Shown here in pieces: positions 45,502 to 55,841 of a stretch of 64,000 bases of DNA (position 1 is its first letter; each line of letters opens with the position of its first letter). The stretch is from Sedimenticola sp. (lineage in GTDB: Bacteria > Pseudomonadota > Gammaproteobacteria > Chromatiales > Chromatiaceae): the NCBI GenBank assembly GCA_026985055.1, contig JALSQZ010000013.1, positions 181,732 to 245,731 on the forward strand. The letters run 5' to 3'. The position numbers and the translations under genes were made by a program. The notes under the pieces were generated by a model that did not search any database, was not told the origin of the DNA, and was given only the letters and a program-made list of their open reading frames with translations.

Positions 45502-46071
45502 ATGGAATTCAGCATACGTCACGGAGAAGCGCGGGATATTCCTGGCATCAAGGCCATCTATGAACAGCCGCATGTGGTGGAAGGCACCCTGAAGGCTCCC
45601 TTCCAGTCCCTGAAGATGTGGGAAAAATGGTTGAACAATCTGCCTGAAGGCAATTACAACCTGGTGGCGGCAAGCGGAGACAAGGTGATTGGCCAGTTGT
45701 TGCTATCGGTTTTTTCCAATCCCAGACGGCGGCATTCCGCCACTTTCGGGCTGGCTGTATCCGCCGATGCTGCGCGTCAGGGAGTAGGACGCGCGCTTGT
45801 GGAAGCTGCTCTGGATCTGTGCGACAACTGGCTGAATCTGCGCCGGGTCGAGCTGCAGGTATTCGTGGACAATCAGCCGGCTATACATCTGTATGAACAG
45901 CTGGGCTTTGTTCGGGAAGGGCAGCACCGGGATTTTGCCTATCAGCATGGCCACTATGTTGATGCCTATACCATGGCAAGATTGCGCCAACCTGATGCGC
46001 CAAATGAACAGGGCATTTCGAAAAACCGGGATGCCTGCGCGGGACAAGAAGGTTCCGACTCTTCCAACTAA
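45502..46071 (+). CDS. YhhY/AaaT-family amino acid N-acetyltransferase
   Basis: GNAT acetyltransferase, 189 residues. Large parts resemble E. coli YhhY (AaaT), an L-amino-acid N-acetyltransferase: SVFSNPRRRHSATFGLAVSA, QGVGRALVEAALDLCDNWL (acetyl-CoA loop), VELQVFVDNQPAIHLYEQLG and YVDAYTMARL. The last about 22 residues run through repeat copy F and are not conserved. It sits between leuD and leuB, in the place where Pseudomonas has a methyltransferase gene. Substrate unknown. Confidence 0.85.
   Translation: MEFSIRHGEARDIPGIKAIYEQPHVVEGTLKAPFQSLKMWEKWLNNLPEGNYNLVAASGDKVIGQLLLSVFSNPRRRHSATFGLAVSADAARQGVGRALVEAALDLCDNWLNLRRVELQVFVDNQPAIHLYEQLGFVREGQHRDFAYQHGHYVDAYTMARLRQPDAPNEQGISKNRDACAGQEGSDSSN
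46010..46044. repeat. Interspersed repeat copy F, inside the acetyltransferase 3 prime end
   Basis: GGGCATTTCGAAAAACCGGG followed by ATGCC differs from the left end of copy E by one base in 25. It lies in the reading frame of the acetyltransferase gene and encodes its tail. Confidence 0.6.
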
Positions 46072-46089
46072 TCACTTGCGGAAACTGAC

Positions 46090-47163
46090 ATGAGCAAAAA
46101 AATTCTGATACTCCCCGGTGACGGCATCGGGCCGGAAATCGTAAACCAGGCGGTCAAGGTGCTGGACAAACTGGCCGGGCAAGGTCTGGACATCGAGCTG
46201 GACGAAGCCCTGGTAGGCGGCGCGGCCATCGATGCCACCGGAGTGCCTCTGCCGGACACCACGCTGGAGCTGGCGAAGGAAGCTGATGCCATCCTGCTTG
46301 GAGCCGTCGGCGGATATAAATGGGAATCGCTGGATATCAGCATTCGCCCGGAAAAGGGCTTGCTGGGGCTGCGTGCGGGACTGAATCTTTTCGCCAATCT
46401 GCGTCCCGCCATTCTTTATCCCCAGCTTGCCGATGCTTCCACGCTGAAGCCGGAAGTGGTGTCCGGGCTGGACATCATGATCGTGCGCGAGCTTACCGGC
46501 GGCATCTATTTTGGTCAGCCCCGGGGGGTGCGTGAGCTGGATGGCGGCGAAAAGGAAGGCTTCAACACCCTGGTGTACCGGGAGAGTGAAATCGAGCGCA
46601 TCCTGCGCGTCGCCGGGGACATTGCCCGCAAGCGCGACAGCCGGGTCTGCTCCGTGGACAAGGCCAATGTGCTCGAATGCACCGAGCTGTGGCGGGAGGT
46701 GGCGAGCCGGGTCATGGCAAAGGACTACAGCGATGTGGAGCTGAGCCACATGTATGTGGACAACGCCGCCATGCAGCTGGTGCGTGCGCCCAAACAGTTC
46801 GATGTGATGGTGACCACCAACATGTTTGGCGACATTCTCTCCGACTGCGCCGCCATGCTTACCGGCTCCATCGGCATGCTTCCGTCCGCATCCCTGGACG
46901 AGAACGGCAAGGGCATGTATGAACCCATCCACGGCTCCGCGCCGGACATTGCCGGACAGAACAAGGCCAACCCCCTGGCCACGATTCTGTCTGTTGCCAT
47001 GATGCTGCGCTACAGTCTGGATGAAGGCGCCATGGCGGCGCGTATCGAGGCGGCGGTGAACAAGGTGCTGGACGAGGGTTTGCGCACCCCGGACATCATG
47101 GCCGAGAGCATGCGGGAAGTGAGTACCGAGGAAATGGGCGATGCTGTGGTGGCCGCGTTGTAA
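46090..47163 (+). CDS. leuB: 3-isopropylmalate dehydrogenase LeuB
   Basis: LeuB oxidatively decarboxylates 3-isopropylmalate with NAD+. The 357-residue product has [11 protein letters not shown] at the N-terminus, the substrate-binding [20 protein letters not shown] and the NAD site [20 protein letters not shown]. Full length. It follows leuC-leuD, with the acetyltransferase gene between. Confidence 0.98.
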   Translation: MSKKILILPGDGIGPEIVNQAVKVLDKLAGQGLDIELDEALVGGAAIDATGVPLPDTTLELAKEADAILLGAVGGYKWESLDISIRPEKGLLGLRAGLNLFANLRPAILYPQLADASTLKPEVVSGLDIMIVRELTGGIYFGQPRGVRELDGGEKEGFNTLVYRESEIERILRVAGDIARKRDSRVCSVDKANVLECTELWREVASRVMAKDYSDVELSHMYVDNAAMQLVRAPKQFDVMVTTNMFGDILSDCAAMLTGSIGMLPSASLDENGKGMYEPIHGSAPDIAGQNKANPLATILSVAMMLRYSLDEGAMAARIEAAVNKVLDEGLRTPDIMAESMREVSTEEMGDAVVAAL

Positions 47164-47205
47164 AGGCCGCGCTGACGTCGATCAACCAAGCAAGAGACAA
47201 CGATC

Positions 47206-48321
47206 ATGAAAAGAGTAGGTTTCGTAGGCTGGCGCGGCATGGTGGGTTCCGTCCTCATGCAGCGCATGCGTGAAGAGAATGATTTCGATGCCATCGAGGA
47301 ACCGGTGTTCTTCACCACCTCCCAGGCGGGGCAGGCCGGACCGGATATCGGCAGGGAGATTCCCCTGCTCAAGGACGCGACCAATATCGATGAGCTGAAA
47401 AAGATGGAAGTCATCGTTACCTGTCAGGGGGGCGACTATACCAAACAGGTGTTTGCCGACCTGCGCGCCAGTGGCTGGGACGGCTACTGGATCGATGCCG
47501 CGTCCACCCTGCGCATGGCCGATCACACCGTCATCGTTCTCGATCCGGTAAACATGAACGTGATTCGGGACGCCATCGCCAATGGCACCAGGGATTTCAT
47601 CGGTGGCAACTGTACCGTCAGCCTCATGCTCATGGGGCTGGGCGGTCTGTTCCAGAACGATCTGGTGGAATGGATGAGCGCCATGACCTATCAGGCGGCC
47701 TCCGGCGCCGGAGCGCGCAACATGCGCGAGCTGCTGTCGCAGATGGGCGCCCTGGAGGATGCGGTCAGCGATCTGCTCGCCGATCCGGCATCCGCCATTC
47801 TGGATATCGACCGCAAGGTGACCGAAACCATGCGCAGTGACAGCTTCCCGGTGGACCAGTTTGGCGTGCCTCTTGCGGGCAGTCTGATACCCTGGATCGA
47901 CGTGAAGCTGGACAACGGCCAGAGCAAGGAAGAATGGAAAGGGCAGGTGGAAACCAACAAGATCCTGGGGCGTTCCGCCAATCCGGTGCCCATCGACGGC
48001 TTGTGCGTGCGCATCGGCGCCATGCGCAGCCATTCCCAGGCCCTGACCATCAAACTGAAAAAGGATGTGCCCCTGGACGAGATTGAATCCATGCTGGACG
48101 AAGCCAATGCCTGGTCCCGGGTGATTCCCAATGAACGGGAAATCAGCGCCGCGGAACTGACGCCGGCCAGGGTTACCGGTACCCTGGAAGTGCCCGTGGG
48201 ACGGCTGCGCAAGATGAATATGGGCGATGAATATCTGTCTGCCTTCACCGTCGGGGATCAGCTGTTATGGGGCGCTGCGGAACCGTTGCGGCGCATGCTG
48301 ATGATCCTTCTTCAGGAGTGA
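47206..48321 (+). CDS. asd: Aspartate-semialdehyde dehydrogenase Asd
   Basis: Asd reduces aspartyl phosphate to aspartate semialdehyde for lysine, threonine, methionine and diaminopimelate. The 371-residue product begins [20 protein letters not shown] and has catalytic Cys136 in GGNCTVSLM, typical of the gammaproteobacterial form. It lies 42 bases after leuB, as in Pseudomonas. Confidence 0.97.
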   Translation: MKRVGFVGWRGMVGSVLMQRMREENDFDAIEEPVFFTTSQAGQAGPDIGREIPLLKDATNIDELKKMEVIVTCQGGDYTKQVFADLRASGWDGYWIDAASTLRMADHTVIVLDPVNMNVIRDAIANGTRDFIGGNCTVSLMLMGLGGLFQNDLVEWMSAMTYQAASGAGARNMRELLSQMGALEDAVSDLLADPASAILDIDRKVTETMRSDSFPVDQFGVPLAGSLIPWIDVKLDNGQSKEEWKGQVETNKILGRSANPVPIDGLCVRIGAMRSHSQALTIKLKKDVPLDEIESMLDEANAWSRVIPNEREISAAELTPARVTGTLEVPVGRLRKMNMGDEYLSAFTVGDQLLWGAAEPLRRMLMILLQE

Positions 48322-48376
48322 AGCGTGAAGTACCGCAAATAGTGAAGCCACAAATTGCTCTCGGGTTGGGTTTTGG

Positions 48377-48405
48377 TTGGTAAAAAACACGGTGTACGCT
48401 ATAGT
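48377..48405 (+). promoter_or_regulatory. Sigma-70 promoter upstream of fimV
   Basis: TTGGTA-N17-TATAGT with ideal spacing, leaving a leader of about 225 bases before fimV. The leader holds one short frame (48478-48606, 42 codons) whose status is unknown. Confidence 0.45.
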
Positions 48406-48636
48406 TAGCATTGAATTGTTATAAATACTCTGAGATTTGCCGTCCAATGCAAGAGGGGCTTTTGCCGGTTCCTGCAAATGGTGGAAGAACAACTGGCGCA
48501 TGAGCGGAAACGGGAACTGCGCCATGGCATGGCTGGACGGCAGAAACAGGGAACGACGATATATCCGATTTTCCCTTCTTTCTTGAAGAAAGCAGTGGAA
48601 TCTTGAAGTAATGGGCGGCAATCTCTGGGAGGGAAT

Positions 48637-51372
48637 ATGGTCCGCAAACTGGCATTAGCAGTTTCACTCGCGGTGGGCACTCTGCCCATGTCTGTATATG
48701 CATTGGGTCTTGGGGAAATGACCACGCATTCGGCGCTGAATCAGAAGTTCAAGGCCGATATCGAGCTGATATCCGTGAAAAAGGGACAGCTCGACACGCT
48801 CAAGGCCACACTTGCGCCAGCTGCGGTATTCAGTCGCATGGGGGTCGAACGCACGCTTTTCCTGACCCGCCTCAAATTCCGTCCCATGCGTCTTAAGAAC
48901 GGCAAGGCGGTCATACGCGTTACCAGCAGTGATCCCATCAGAGAACCTTTCCTGGATTTCTTCATCAAGCTGGACTGGCCGAATGGCCAGGCGGTCAAAG
49001 AATATACCGCCCTGCTGGATCCCCCGTCGCTTACCAAAAGACGCGCCGCCAGGATCGCTGCGGCCAGCGCCCAGACTTCCGCGGCAAGCGCCCCGGCCAG
49101 CAACGAAGGGCAGACGACCATAGTTCGTGCTTCCCGTCGTTCCCAGCGTACCGCCAGCGATGGTGAATACGGCCCGGTGGCGGCCAATGAAACCCTTTGG
49201 GAGATCGCAGACGACCTCCGCCCCCAGGGCATAAGCATTCATCAAATGATGATGGCTCTGTACAAGGCCAATCCCCAGGCGTTTCTCAACAACAATATCA
49301 ATCTGCTGAAAAAAGGGCAGGTGCTCAAGGTTCCCGAAGCGGATGAAATCACCATCAGCCGCAGAGAGGCCATCGCAGAATTCCAGCGGCAGAGCAGTGG
49401 CGTTGCTTCACCGGCGGCAAGCGCGGAAGGCGCCGTGGAAGCTGATGCGGGAGTCGGAATGCCCACGGAGTCAGAGCAAGCCGCTCCGGAAGAGGAAGGC
49501 AAGCTCAAGATTGCCAGTGCCGAAGAAGACCAGATGGAAACCGGGCAGGCCGTGTCCGACCTGGAAGTGGAGCAGGGCAGTGCCGACCTTCGTCAGCAGA
49601 TGCTGATCCTGGAAGAAAAGGCGGAAACCGCCAGACAGGAAGCAGCCCTGATGCGCACTCAGGTGGAGGAATTGCAGCAGCAGCTCAGCGATACCCAACG
49701 CCTTCTTGAGCTCAAGGATGAAGAGCTGGCCCGCCTTCAGGAAGGCATGAGCCAGGCTGCCGAGAGCGAGACAGTTGATCAGGATGTGAGCGCGGAAGCA
49801 GAAGCGGCGGCGGAAGCCGCGGGCGCGGAAGAGCCTCTCCAGGAAACCCCGGCGGAAGAAATTGTCGCGGAACAAACTGCGGTGGAGCCCGTGGCAGAAG
49901 AAACACCGGATGAGACGGTGGTTTCCGGGCAGACTGTTGCGGAAGAAACCCAGGCTGGAGAGGAAACTGTCCAGGCCGAAGCGGAAACGGCAACTGCTGT
50001 TGAAGAAACCGGGACGGCTGCTCCCACGGAAGAGGTGGCAGCTGAACCCGCCACGGAAGAAGCCTCCGCAGAAGAACCCCCGGCTCCCGCGAAACAACCG
50101 TCCCTCATGGAAGACCCACTGGCCTGGGTGCAGAACAACATGATGATTGCCGGCGGCGCGGCCGGCGCCCTGATTCTTGTCATACTGGCCCTGCTTCTGG
50201 GACGGCGCAAGAAAACCGAAACAGCTCCTGCGGCGGCAGTCGGAGATCAGAATGAGTCGGTGGACCAGGAAAGCATTCTGATGGAAGAAGAATCCAGCCT
50301 GGCCGATACTGTTGCGGATCACATGGCCGCCGGAAACATCGGTGATACCTCTTTCCTCAGCGAATATTCCACAGAGGAATTCAAGGGTCTGCAGGAGGAT
50401 ACCGCGGAAGTGGATCCGGTTTCCGAGGCAGATGTATATATCGCCTACGGCCGTTATCAGCAGGCCGAGGAAATTCTGCGTGAAGCAATGGAATCCGGCA
50501 ATGACAGTGCTGCTGTAAAATACAAGATGCTGGAAGTTTATTACGCCACCCAGAAAAAAGATCAGTTCAACACCCTGGCTGAAGAGATGGTCGATTCCGG
50601 TCAGTCCGAGGAAGATCCAAAGGCATGGGAGCATATCCAGACCATGGGCCGGGATCTGGACAAATCCAATCCCCTGTTTGCCGCGGGTGTTGCGGCGGCC
50701 GCAGGAGCAGCCTCAGTGGATCTGGACAGCGGCGTCGGCGAAGACAGCGAAATGTCTCTCGATCTCAGTACCCTGGCCGAAGAAGTGGATTCGGCGCTCA
50801 GTGCGGACAGTGAGCCTCTGGAAGGCTTTAGCGAGCTGGATCTGGACTTTTCCCGGCTGGATACCGACGATGGCGCCACAGCCGCTGACGATCAGGCAGC
50901 GCAGGCGGAATCCGCGCTGAATGAAGTATCCAAGGATGACATGGCTCTGGGAGAGACGGAGCTGCACACGGAACTGCTGGATATCAGCGAAATTGGCGAT
51001 GTCAATGTGGGCACCACCAATCTGGATGAGGCGCTGGCTGATCTGTCCGGCGATCTCGAAGGTGTCATGGCAGACTCCCAGATTCTGGACGAACCCCTGG
51101 ATCTGGAGGATGAACGTTTCTCCAGTCTCGAAAACGGCCTGACTCCTGACAGTCAGATTTCCGGCCTGGAAGGAGACCTCGATGTGTCTCCGCCTTCAGA
51201 ACAGGATTCCATCATTGGTGATGAAGTGGAAACCAAGCTGGAGCTGGCACGCGCCTTCATGGAAATCGGCGATGCAGATGGTGCTCGTGGCATTCTCCAG
51301 GAAGTCGAGGAAGATGGTACTCCGGAACAGAAGGAAACCGCTGCTGAACTGCTGGCCCAGCTCAAAGACTAG
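48637..51372 (+). CDS. fimV: Polar hub protein FimV
   Basis: FimV is a peptidoglycan-binding inner-membrane protein that organises the cell pole and twitching motility. The 911-residue product has a signal peptide (1-22), the FimV N-terminal domain, a LysM domain (about 178-235), a coiled coil (about 315-375), a long Glu/Ala-rich part, one membrane helix (about 500-522), an acidic cytoplasmic part with TPR-like repeats and the conserved FimV C-terminal domain (863-911). Ribosome site GGGAGGG. It may link to the polar flagellum proteins FlhF and FleN. Confidence 0.92.
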   Translation: MVRKLALAVSLAVGTLPMSVYALGLGEMTTHSALNQKFKADIELISVKKGQLDTLKATLAPAAVFSRMGVERTLFLTRLKFRPMRLKNGKAVIRVTSSDPIREPFLDFFIKLDWPNGQAVKEYTALLDPPSLTKRRAARIAAASAQTSAASAPASNEGQTTIVRASRRSQRTASDGEYGPVAANETLWEIADDLRPQGISIHQMMMALYKANPQAFLNNNINLLKKGQVLKVPEADEITISRREAIAEFQRQSSGVASPAASAEGAVEADAGVGMPTESEQAAPEEEGKLKIASAEEDQMETGQAVSDLEVEQGSADLRQQMLILEEKAETARQEAALMRTQVEELQQQLSDTQRLLELKDEELARLQEGMSQAAESETVDQDVSAEAEAAAEAAGAEEPLQETPAEEIVAEQTAVEPVAEETPDETVVSGQTVAEETQAGEETVQAEAETATAVEETGTAAPTEEVAAEPATEEASAEEPPAPAKQPSLMEDPLAWVQNNMMIAGGAAGALILVILALLLGRRKKTETAPAAAVGDQNESVDQESILMEEESSLADTVADHMAAGNIGDTSFLSEYSTEEFKGLQEDTAEVDPVSEADVYIAYGRYQQAEEILREAMESGNDSAAVKYKMLEVYYATQKKDQFNTLAEEMVDSGQSEEDPKAWEHIQTMGRDLDKSNPLFAAGVAAAAGAASVDLDSGVGEDSEMSLDLSTLAEEVDSALSADSEPLEGFSELDLDFSRLDTDDGATAADDQAAQAESALNEVSKDDMALGETELHTELLDISEIGDVNVGTTNLDEALADLSGDLEGVMADSQILDEPLDLEDERFSSLENGLTPDSQISGLEGDLDVSPPSEQDSIIGDEVETKLELARAFMEIGDADGARGILQEVEEDGTPEQKETAAELLAQLKD

Positions 51373-51403
51373 CCAGCCGGGTAGCATTTTTCCACTGATT
51401 GAC

Positions 51404-51431
51404 AGAGGGCGCTTCGGCGCCCTTGTCTTTT
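51404..51431 (+). terminator. Rho-independent terminator of fimV
   Basis: AGGGCGC-TTCG-GCGCCCT followed by TGTCTTTT, 33 bases after the stop. The UUCG tetraloop makes it strong. Confidence 0.88.
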
Positions 51432-51513
51432 CCCTGTAAAATATTAATTCGGCAACAATGAATTTCCCCCATGCTGCATTTATTCTGAACTCGCCAATCC
51501 AGCTTTTTCTGCC

Positions 51514-52302
51514 ATGAGAATAGCATTGGGCATCGAATACGACGGCAGCCGTTTCCATGGCTGGCAGACCCAGCAGCCGGGGGTACGCACGGTGCAGCTG
51601 GAGCTGGAGAAGGCCTTGTCCCGTGTGGCCAATCATCCGGTGGAAGTGCATGCGGCAGGGCGTACCGATACCGGTGTACACGCCTCCTGTCAGGTGGCGC
51701 ATTTCGACACGGAAGCGGTGCGCAAACCCCACGGCTGGGTCATGGGCAGCAATATTCATTTACCCGAAGACATAAGCGTGCTCTGGTCACAGGAGGTGAG
51801 CGAGGACTTTCATGCGCGTTTTTCCGCCCGTGGCAGAACCTATCGTTATTACATTCTGAACCGTCTCAGCCGCCCGGCACTGCAGGCAAAGCGAGTCACC
51901 TGGATACATTCCCCCCTGGATGCGGAAAAAATGCATGAAGCCGGACAAGCGCTGCTTGGCACCCACGATTTCAGCAGTTACCGCACCGTGCATTGTCAGG
52001 CCAAAAGCCCGGTACGTACCCTGCGCTCCCTGCGTGTGGAGCGCAACGGAGACCATCTCGTTCTTGAAGTCCATGCGGACGGTTTTCTGCATCATATGGT
52101 GCGTAATATCGCCGGGGTGCTCATAGCCATTGGCAGCGGGGAAAAACCGCTGGCCTGGGCCAGGGAAGTGCTGGAACATCGTGACCGCACCCTTGGCGGC
52201 GTGACCGCATCACCCCACGGACTGTATTTTCACCGGGTAGATTACGATGAAAGCTTTGGCCTTCCTGGTGCATCATCAGCAATCCCGTTACTGATGATAT
52301 AA
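51514..52302 (+). CDS. truA: tRNA pseudouridine synthase A TruA
   Basis: TruA makes pseudouridine at tRNA positions 38-40. The 262-residue product begins [20 protein letters not shown] and has the catalytic Asp52 in GRTDTGVHA. The usual place after fimV. No clear ribosome site is seen, but the start is the conserved one. Confidence 0.95.
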   Translation: MRIALGIEYDGSRFHGWQTQQPGVRTVQLELEKALSRVANHPVEVHAAGRTDTGVHASCQVAHFDTEAVRKPHGWVMGSNIHLPEDISVLWSQEVSEDFHARFSARGRTYRYYILNRLSRPALQAKRVTWIHSPLDAEKMHEAGQALLGTHDFSSYRTVHCQAKSPVRTLRSLRVERNGDHLVLEVHADGFLHHMVRNIAGVLIAIGSGEKPLAWAREVLEHRDRTLGGVTASPHGLYFHRVDYDESFGLPGASSAIPLLMI

Positions 52303-52312
52303 TGACTCGCTT

Positions 52313-52936
52313 ATGCGAACGCGAGTGAAAATATGCGGCATAACCCGTGCCGAGGATGCCCAGGCGGCCATCCAGGCCGGAGCGGATGCCCTGGGTTTTG
52401 TATTCTATCCGCCCAGTCCCCGGCATGTGGAAGTTGCCCAGGCGGCCGCCATTATTCGCTCCTTGCCGCCTTTCGTCACCAGCGTCGCCCTGTTTGTGAA
52501 CGCGGATCGGGAAACCATTGCCGAAGTTGTTCGGGAAACGGGCATCGATCTGCTTCAGTTCCATGGCAACGAGTGCCCGGAGTATTGTGCGGAACATGGG
52601 CGTCCCTGGATCAAGGCGGTACGCATGAAGGAAGATATCGACCTGGAAAAGACCGCTGCGGACTATGCTGCGGCCCGGGCGCTGTTGCTGGATGCCTATC
52701 AGCCGGGAGTGCCCGGTGGAACCGGCGCGGTTTTCGACTGGGAGCGCATTCCGGCTCATCTTGCGGGACGCATCATCCTCGCCGGCGGTCTGACCCCGGA
52801 CAATGTTGCTGACGCCATTCGCCAGGTAAAGCCTTGGGCAGTGGACGTGAGCGGTGGCGTGGAAGCAAAAAAAGGCATCAAGGACGCCGACAGAATTCAA
52901 CGATTCATGAGAGGTGTAGAGCTTGGACAAGAATGA
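52313..52936 (+). CDS. trpF: Phosphoribosylanthranilate isomerase TrpF
   Basis: TrpF carries out the Amadori rearrangement in tryptophan synthesis. The 207-residue TIM-barrel protein has [12 protein letters not shown] (catalytic Cys), [12 protein letters not shown] and [17 protein letters not shown]-like -10 lies at 52298-52303 in the end of truA. Its end overlaps the trpB start by 14 bases. Confidence 0.96.
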   Translation: MRTRVKICGITRAEDAQAAIQAGADALGFVFYPPSPRHVEVAQAAAIIRSLPPFVTSVALFVNADRETIAEVVRETGIDLLQFHGNECPEYCAEHGRPWIKAVRMKEDIDLEKTAADYAAARALLLDAYQPGVPGGTGAVFDWERIPAHLAGRIILAGGLTPDNVADAIRQVKPWAVDVSGGVEAKKGIKDADRIQRFMRGVELGQE

Positions 52937-54134
52937 TTCATTCATGAATATGCCGGATGATAATGGGCATTTCGGCCCATATGGTGGCATTTTCGTCGCA
53001 GAAACCCTGATGGAAGCTCTGCAGGAACTGCGCGAGGCCTATGACAAATATCTTCTGGATGCGGATTTTCTTGCCGAGCTGGATGCTGACCTGCAACATT
53101 ATGTGGGACGCCCGTCGCCCATCTATCATGCGGAACGACTGAGCCGGGAAAATGGCGGCGCACAGATCTATCTCAAGCGCGAAGATCTCAATCATACCGG
53201 CGCGCACAAGGTAAACAACACCATCGGCCAGGCCTTGCTGGCCAAACGCATGGGCAAGACCCGCATCATTGCAGAGACCGGGGCGGGGCAGCATGGCGTG
53301 GCCACCGCCACGGTCGCTGCCCGTCTGGGACTGGAATGCGTGGTCTATATGGGGGAAGTGGATGTCGCCCGCCAGGAAGCCAACGTGTACCGCATGCGCC
53401 TGCTGGGGGCAGAAGTGCGTTCTGTCTCTTCCGGCTCCAGAACCCTGAAAGACGCCCTGAACGAGGCCATGCGCGACTGGGTGGCCACGGTGGATGACAC
53501 TTTCTACATCATTGGCACCGTGGCGGGTCCTCATCCCTATCCGGCCATGGTCAGGGATTTCCAGGCGGTTATCGGGCGTGAGGCCCGCCAGCAGATCCAG
53601 GAGATGAGCGGCAGCCTGCCCGATGCCCTGGTGGCCTGCGTTGGGGGTGGCTCCAACGCCATCGGCCTGTTCTATCCGTTTCTCGACGACCGGGAAGTCG
53701 CCATCTATGGTGTGGAAGCCGCCGGAGAGGGACTGGACAGCGGACGCCATGCCGCGCCTCTGTGCGCCGGCGAGCCTGGCGTGTTGCACGGTAATCGCAC
53801 CTATCTGATGGAAGACAAGGATGGCCAGATCATCGAAACCCATTCCATATCCGCCGGTCTGGACTATCCCGGGGTAGGACCGGAGCATGCCTGGCTCAAG
53901 GATACCGGGCGCGCCAATTATGTGGCCATCGATGATGACGAAGCCCTTGCGGCTTTTCATCTGCTGACGCGCACCGAGGGCATCATCCCTGCGCTGGAAT
54001 CCAGCCATGCAATTGCCTATGCGTTGAAACTGGCGGCAACCATGGACCCGGATCAGAAGGTACTGGTCAATCTGTCCGGTCGCGGGGACAAGGACATGCA
54101 TACCGTGGCTTCCATCGAGGGGATACAGATATGA
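52923..54134 (+). CDS. trpB: Tryptophan synthase beta chain TrpB
   Basis: TrpB joins indole and serine with PLP. The 403-residue product has the PLP lysine at residue 96 ([15 protein letters not shown]), [20 protein letters not shown] and the phosphate loop [13 protein letters not shown] at 52923 has GAGAGG upstream and is my choice; ATG 52944 would lose only 7 residues. Overlaps trpA by ATGA. In Pseudomonas aeruginosa trpBA lies elsewhere; here it is joined to trpF. Confidence 0.96.
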   Translation: MDKNDSFMNMPDDNGHFGPYGGIFVAETLMEALQELREAYDKYLLDADFLAELDADLQHYVGRPSPIYHAERLSRENGGAQIYLKREDLNHTGAHKVNNTIGQALLAKRMGKTRIIAETGAGQHGVATATVAARLGLECVVYMGEVDVARQEANVYRMRLLGAEVRSVSSGSRTLKDALNEAMRDWVATVDDTFYIIGTVAGPHPYPAMVRDFQAVIGREARQQIQEMSGSLPDALVACVGGGSNAIGLFYPFLDDREVAIYGVEAAGEGLDSGRHAAPLCAGEPGVLHGNRTYLMEDKDGQIIETHSISAGLDYPGVGPEHAWLKDTGRANYVAIDDDEALAAFHLLTRTEGIIPALESSHAIAYALKLAATMDPDQKVLVNLSGRGDKDMHTVASIEGIQI

Positions 54135-54937
54135 GCCGGATCGCTACACGTTTTGCCGCCCTGAAAACAGAAGGGCGGACTGCCCTGATTCCCTTCATTA
54201 CCGCAGGAGATCCCCATCCGGACCTCACCGTGGGACTGATGCATGATCTGGTGGAGGCCGGCGCGGATCTCATCGAACTGGGCGTGCCGTTTTCCGACCC
54301 CATGGCCGACGGGCCGGTAATCCAGCGCGCCAGTGAACGGGCGCTGGCGCATCATGTCTCTCTGGGAGACGTGATGGACATGGTGAAGGTTTTTCGTCAG
54401 ACCGATGAACAGACCCCGGTCATTCTCATGGGCTACCTCAATCCCATCGAAGTCATGGGTTATGAGAGCTTCGCCCGCCGAGCGGCGGAAGCCGGCGTGG
54501 ATGGCGCGCTCACCGTGGATGCGCCTCCCGAGGAGAGCCATGATCTGGTTCAGGCCCTGCGTGGGCAGGGACTGGATAGCATCTATCTGGCGGCGCCCAC
54601 CAGCCACCGGCAGCGCCTGGAAATGATTGCCGGGGCTGCCTCGGGTTTCATCTATTACGTGTCCCTCAAGGGCGTCACCGGTTCCGCAAATCTGGTTTTG
54701 AGCGAGGTGGAAAAAAAGCTGGCCGGGATCCGTGCAGTAACGGACATGCCCCTGGGCGTGGGTTTCGGTATCAAGGACGCGCAGATGGCCGCGGCCATGG
54801 CAAAGATTGCGGATGCGGTGGTTGTGGGCAGTGCCCTGGTATCGAGAGTAGAGGCAAATGCCAGCAAACCTGATAAGATAGGTGCAGAACTTAAGCAATT
54901 GCTTCAGGAAATGCGCGCAGCCATGGACGCCGTATAG
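54131..54937 (+). CDS. trpA: Tryptophan synthase alpha chain TrpA
   Basis: TrpA cleaves indole-3-glycerol phosphate to indole, which passes to TrpB. The 268-residue TIM barrel has the family signature [20 protein letters not shown] (catalytic Glu and Asp), and SLKGVTGS near residue 178. Full length and coupled to trpB. Confidence 0.97.
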   Translation: MSRIATRFAALKTEGRTALIPFITAGDPHPDLTVGLMHDLVEAGADLIELGVPFSDPMADGPVIQRASERALAHHVSLGDVMDMVKVFRQTDEQTPVILMGYLNPIEVMGYESFARRAAEAGVDGALTVDAPPEESHDLVQALRGQGLDSIYLAAPTSHRQRLEMIAGAASGFIYYVSLKGVTGSANLVLSEVEKKLAGIRAVTDMPLGVGFGIKDAQMAAAMAKIADAVVVGSALVSRVEANASKPDKIGAELKQLLQEMRAAMDAV

Positions 54938-54977
54938 GTCTTGGCCGCCGCCGATTTCCGCAGATTGAGGAATAACC

Positions 54978-55841
54978 ATGAGCTGGTTCGACAAACTTCT
55001 TCCCAGTGTAATCCGCACCGAAGGCAGCGCCAAGAAGGCCGTGCCGGAAGGCCTGTGGAACAAATGTCCTGGTTGCGGCGCCATCCTCTACCGGGCGGAA
55101 ATGGAAAGAAACATGGATGTCTGCCCCAAGTGCGGGCACCACAACCGGATTGGTGCGCGCCGCCGTCTGGATCTGTTTCTGGACAAGGAACCCCGGGAGG
55201 AGATCGGCATGGAGCTTCAGGCCCAGGATCCGCTCAAATTCAAGGATTCCAAGAAATACAAGGATCGCCTCGCCGCGGCGCAAAAGGCGACGGAAGAGAA
55301 AGATGCGCTTATCGTCATGCAGGGCAAGCTCAAGGGCATGGATCTGGTGGCGGCCGCCTTTGAATTCAAATTCATGGGCGGTTCCATGGGTTCCGTGGTG
55401 GGAGAACGATTCGTGCGCGGCGCCAATCGCGCATTGGAAAAAGGCATCCCCTATGTGTGCTTTTCCGCCAGCGGCGGGGCGCGCATGCAGGAATCCCTGT
55501 TTTCCCTGTTCCAGATGGCCAAGACTTCCGCCGTGCTCAAACGCATGGCGGAAAAAGGGGTGCCTTTCATTTCCGTGATGACCGACCCGACCATGGGTGG
55601 CGTATCCGCCAGTCTGGCCATGCTTGGAGATGTAAACGTGGCTGAACCCGGCGCCCTTATCGGTTTTGCCGGTCCCCGGGTCATCGAACAGACGGTTCGG
55701 GAGAAGCTGCCAGAGGGTTTTCAGCGCAGTGAATTTCTCCTGGAACATGGCGCCGTGGACATGATTGTGCCGCGACATGAAATGCGCGACCGGCTGCACA
55801 ATGTACTGGGCATCCTCAATCACCAACGCGCCTGTGCGTGA
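54978..55841 (+). CDS. accD: Acetyl-CoA carboxylase beta subunit AccD
   Basis: Carboxyltransferase subunit of acetyl-CoA carboxylase, first step of fatty acid synthesis. The 287-residue product has the zinc finger Cys30, Cys33, Cys49, Cys52 and the crotonase-like part with [20 protein letters not shown] and [20 protein letters not shown]. The stop overlaps the folC GTG. Confidence 0.97.
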   Translation: MSWFDKLLPSVIRTEGSAKKAVPEGLWNKCPGCGAILYRAEMERNMDVCPKCGHHNRIGARRRLDLFLDKEPREEIGMELQAQDPLKFKDSKKYKDRLAAAQKATEEKDALIVMQGKLKGMDLVAAAFEFKFMGGSMGSVVGERFVRGANRALEKGIPYVCFSASGGARMQESLFSLFQMAKTSAVLKRMAEKGVPFISVMTDPTMGGVSASLAMLGDVNVAEPGALIGFAGPRVIEQTVREKLPEGFQRSEFLLEHGAVDMIVPRHEMRDRLHNVLGILNHQRACA

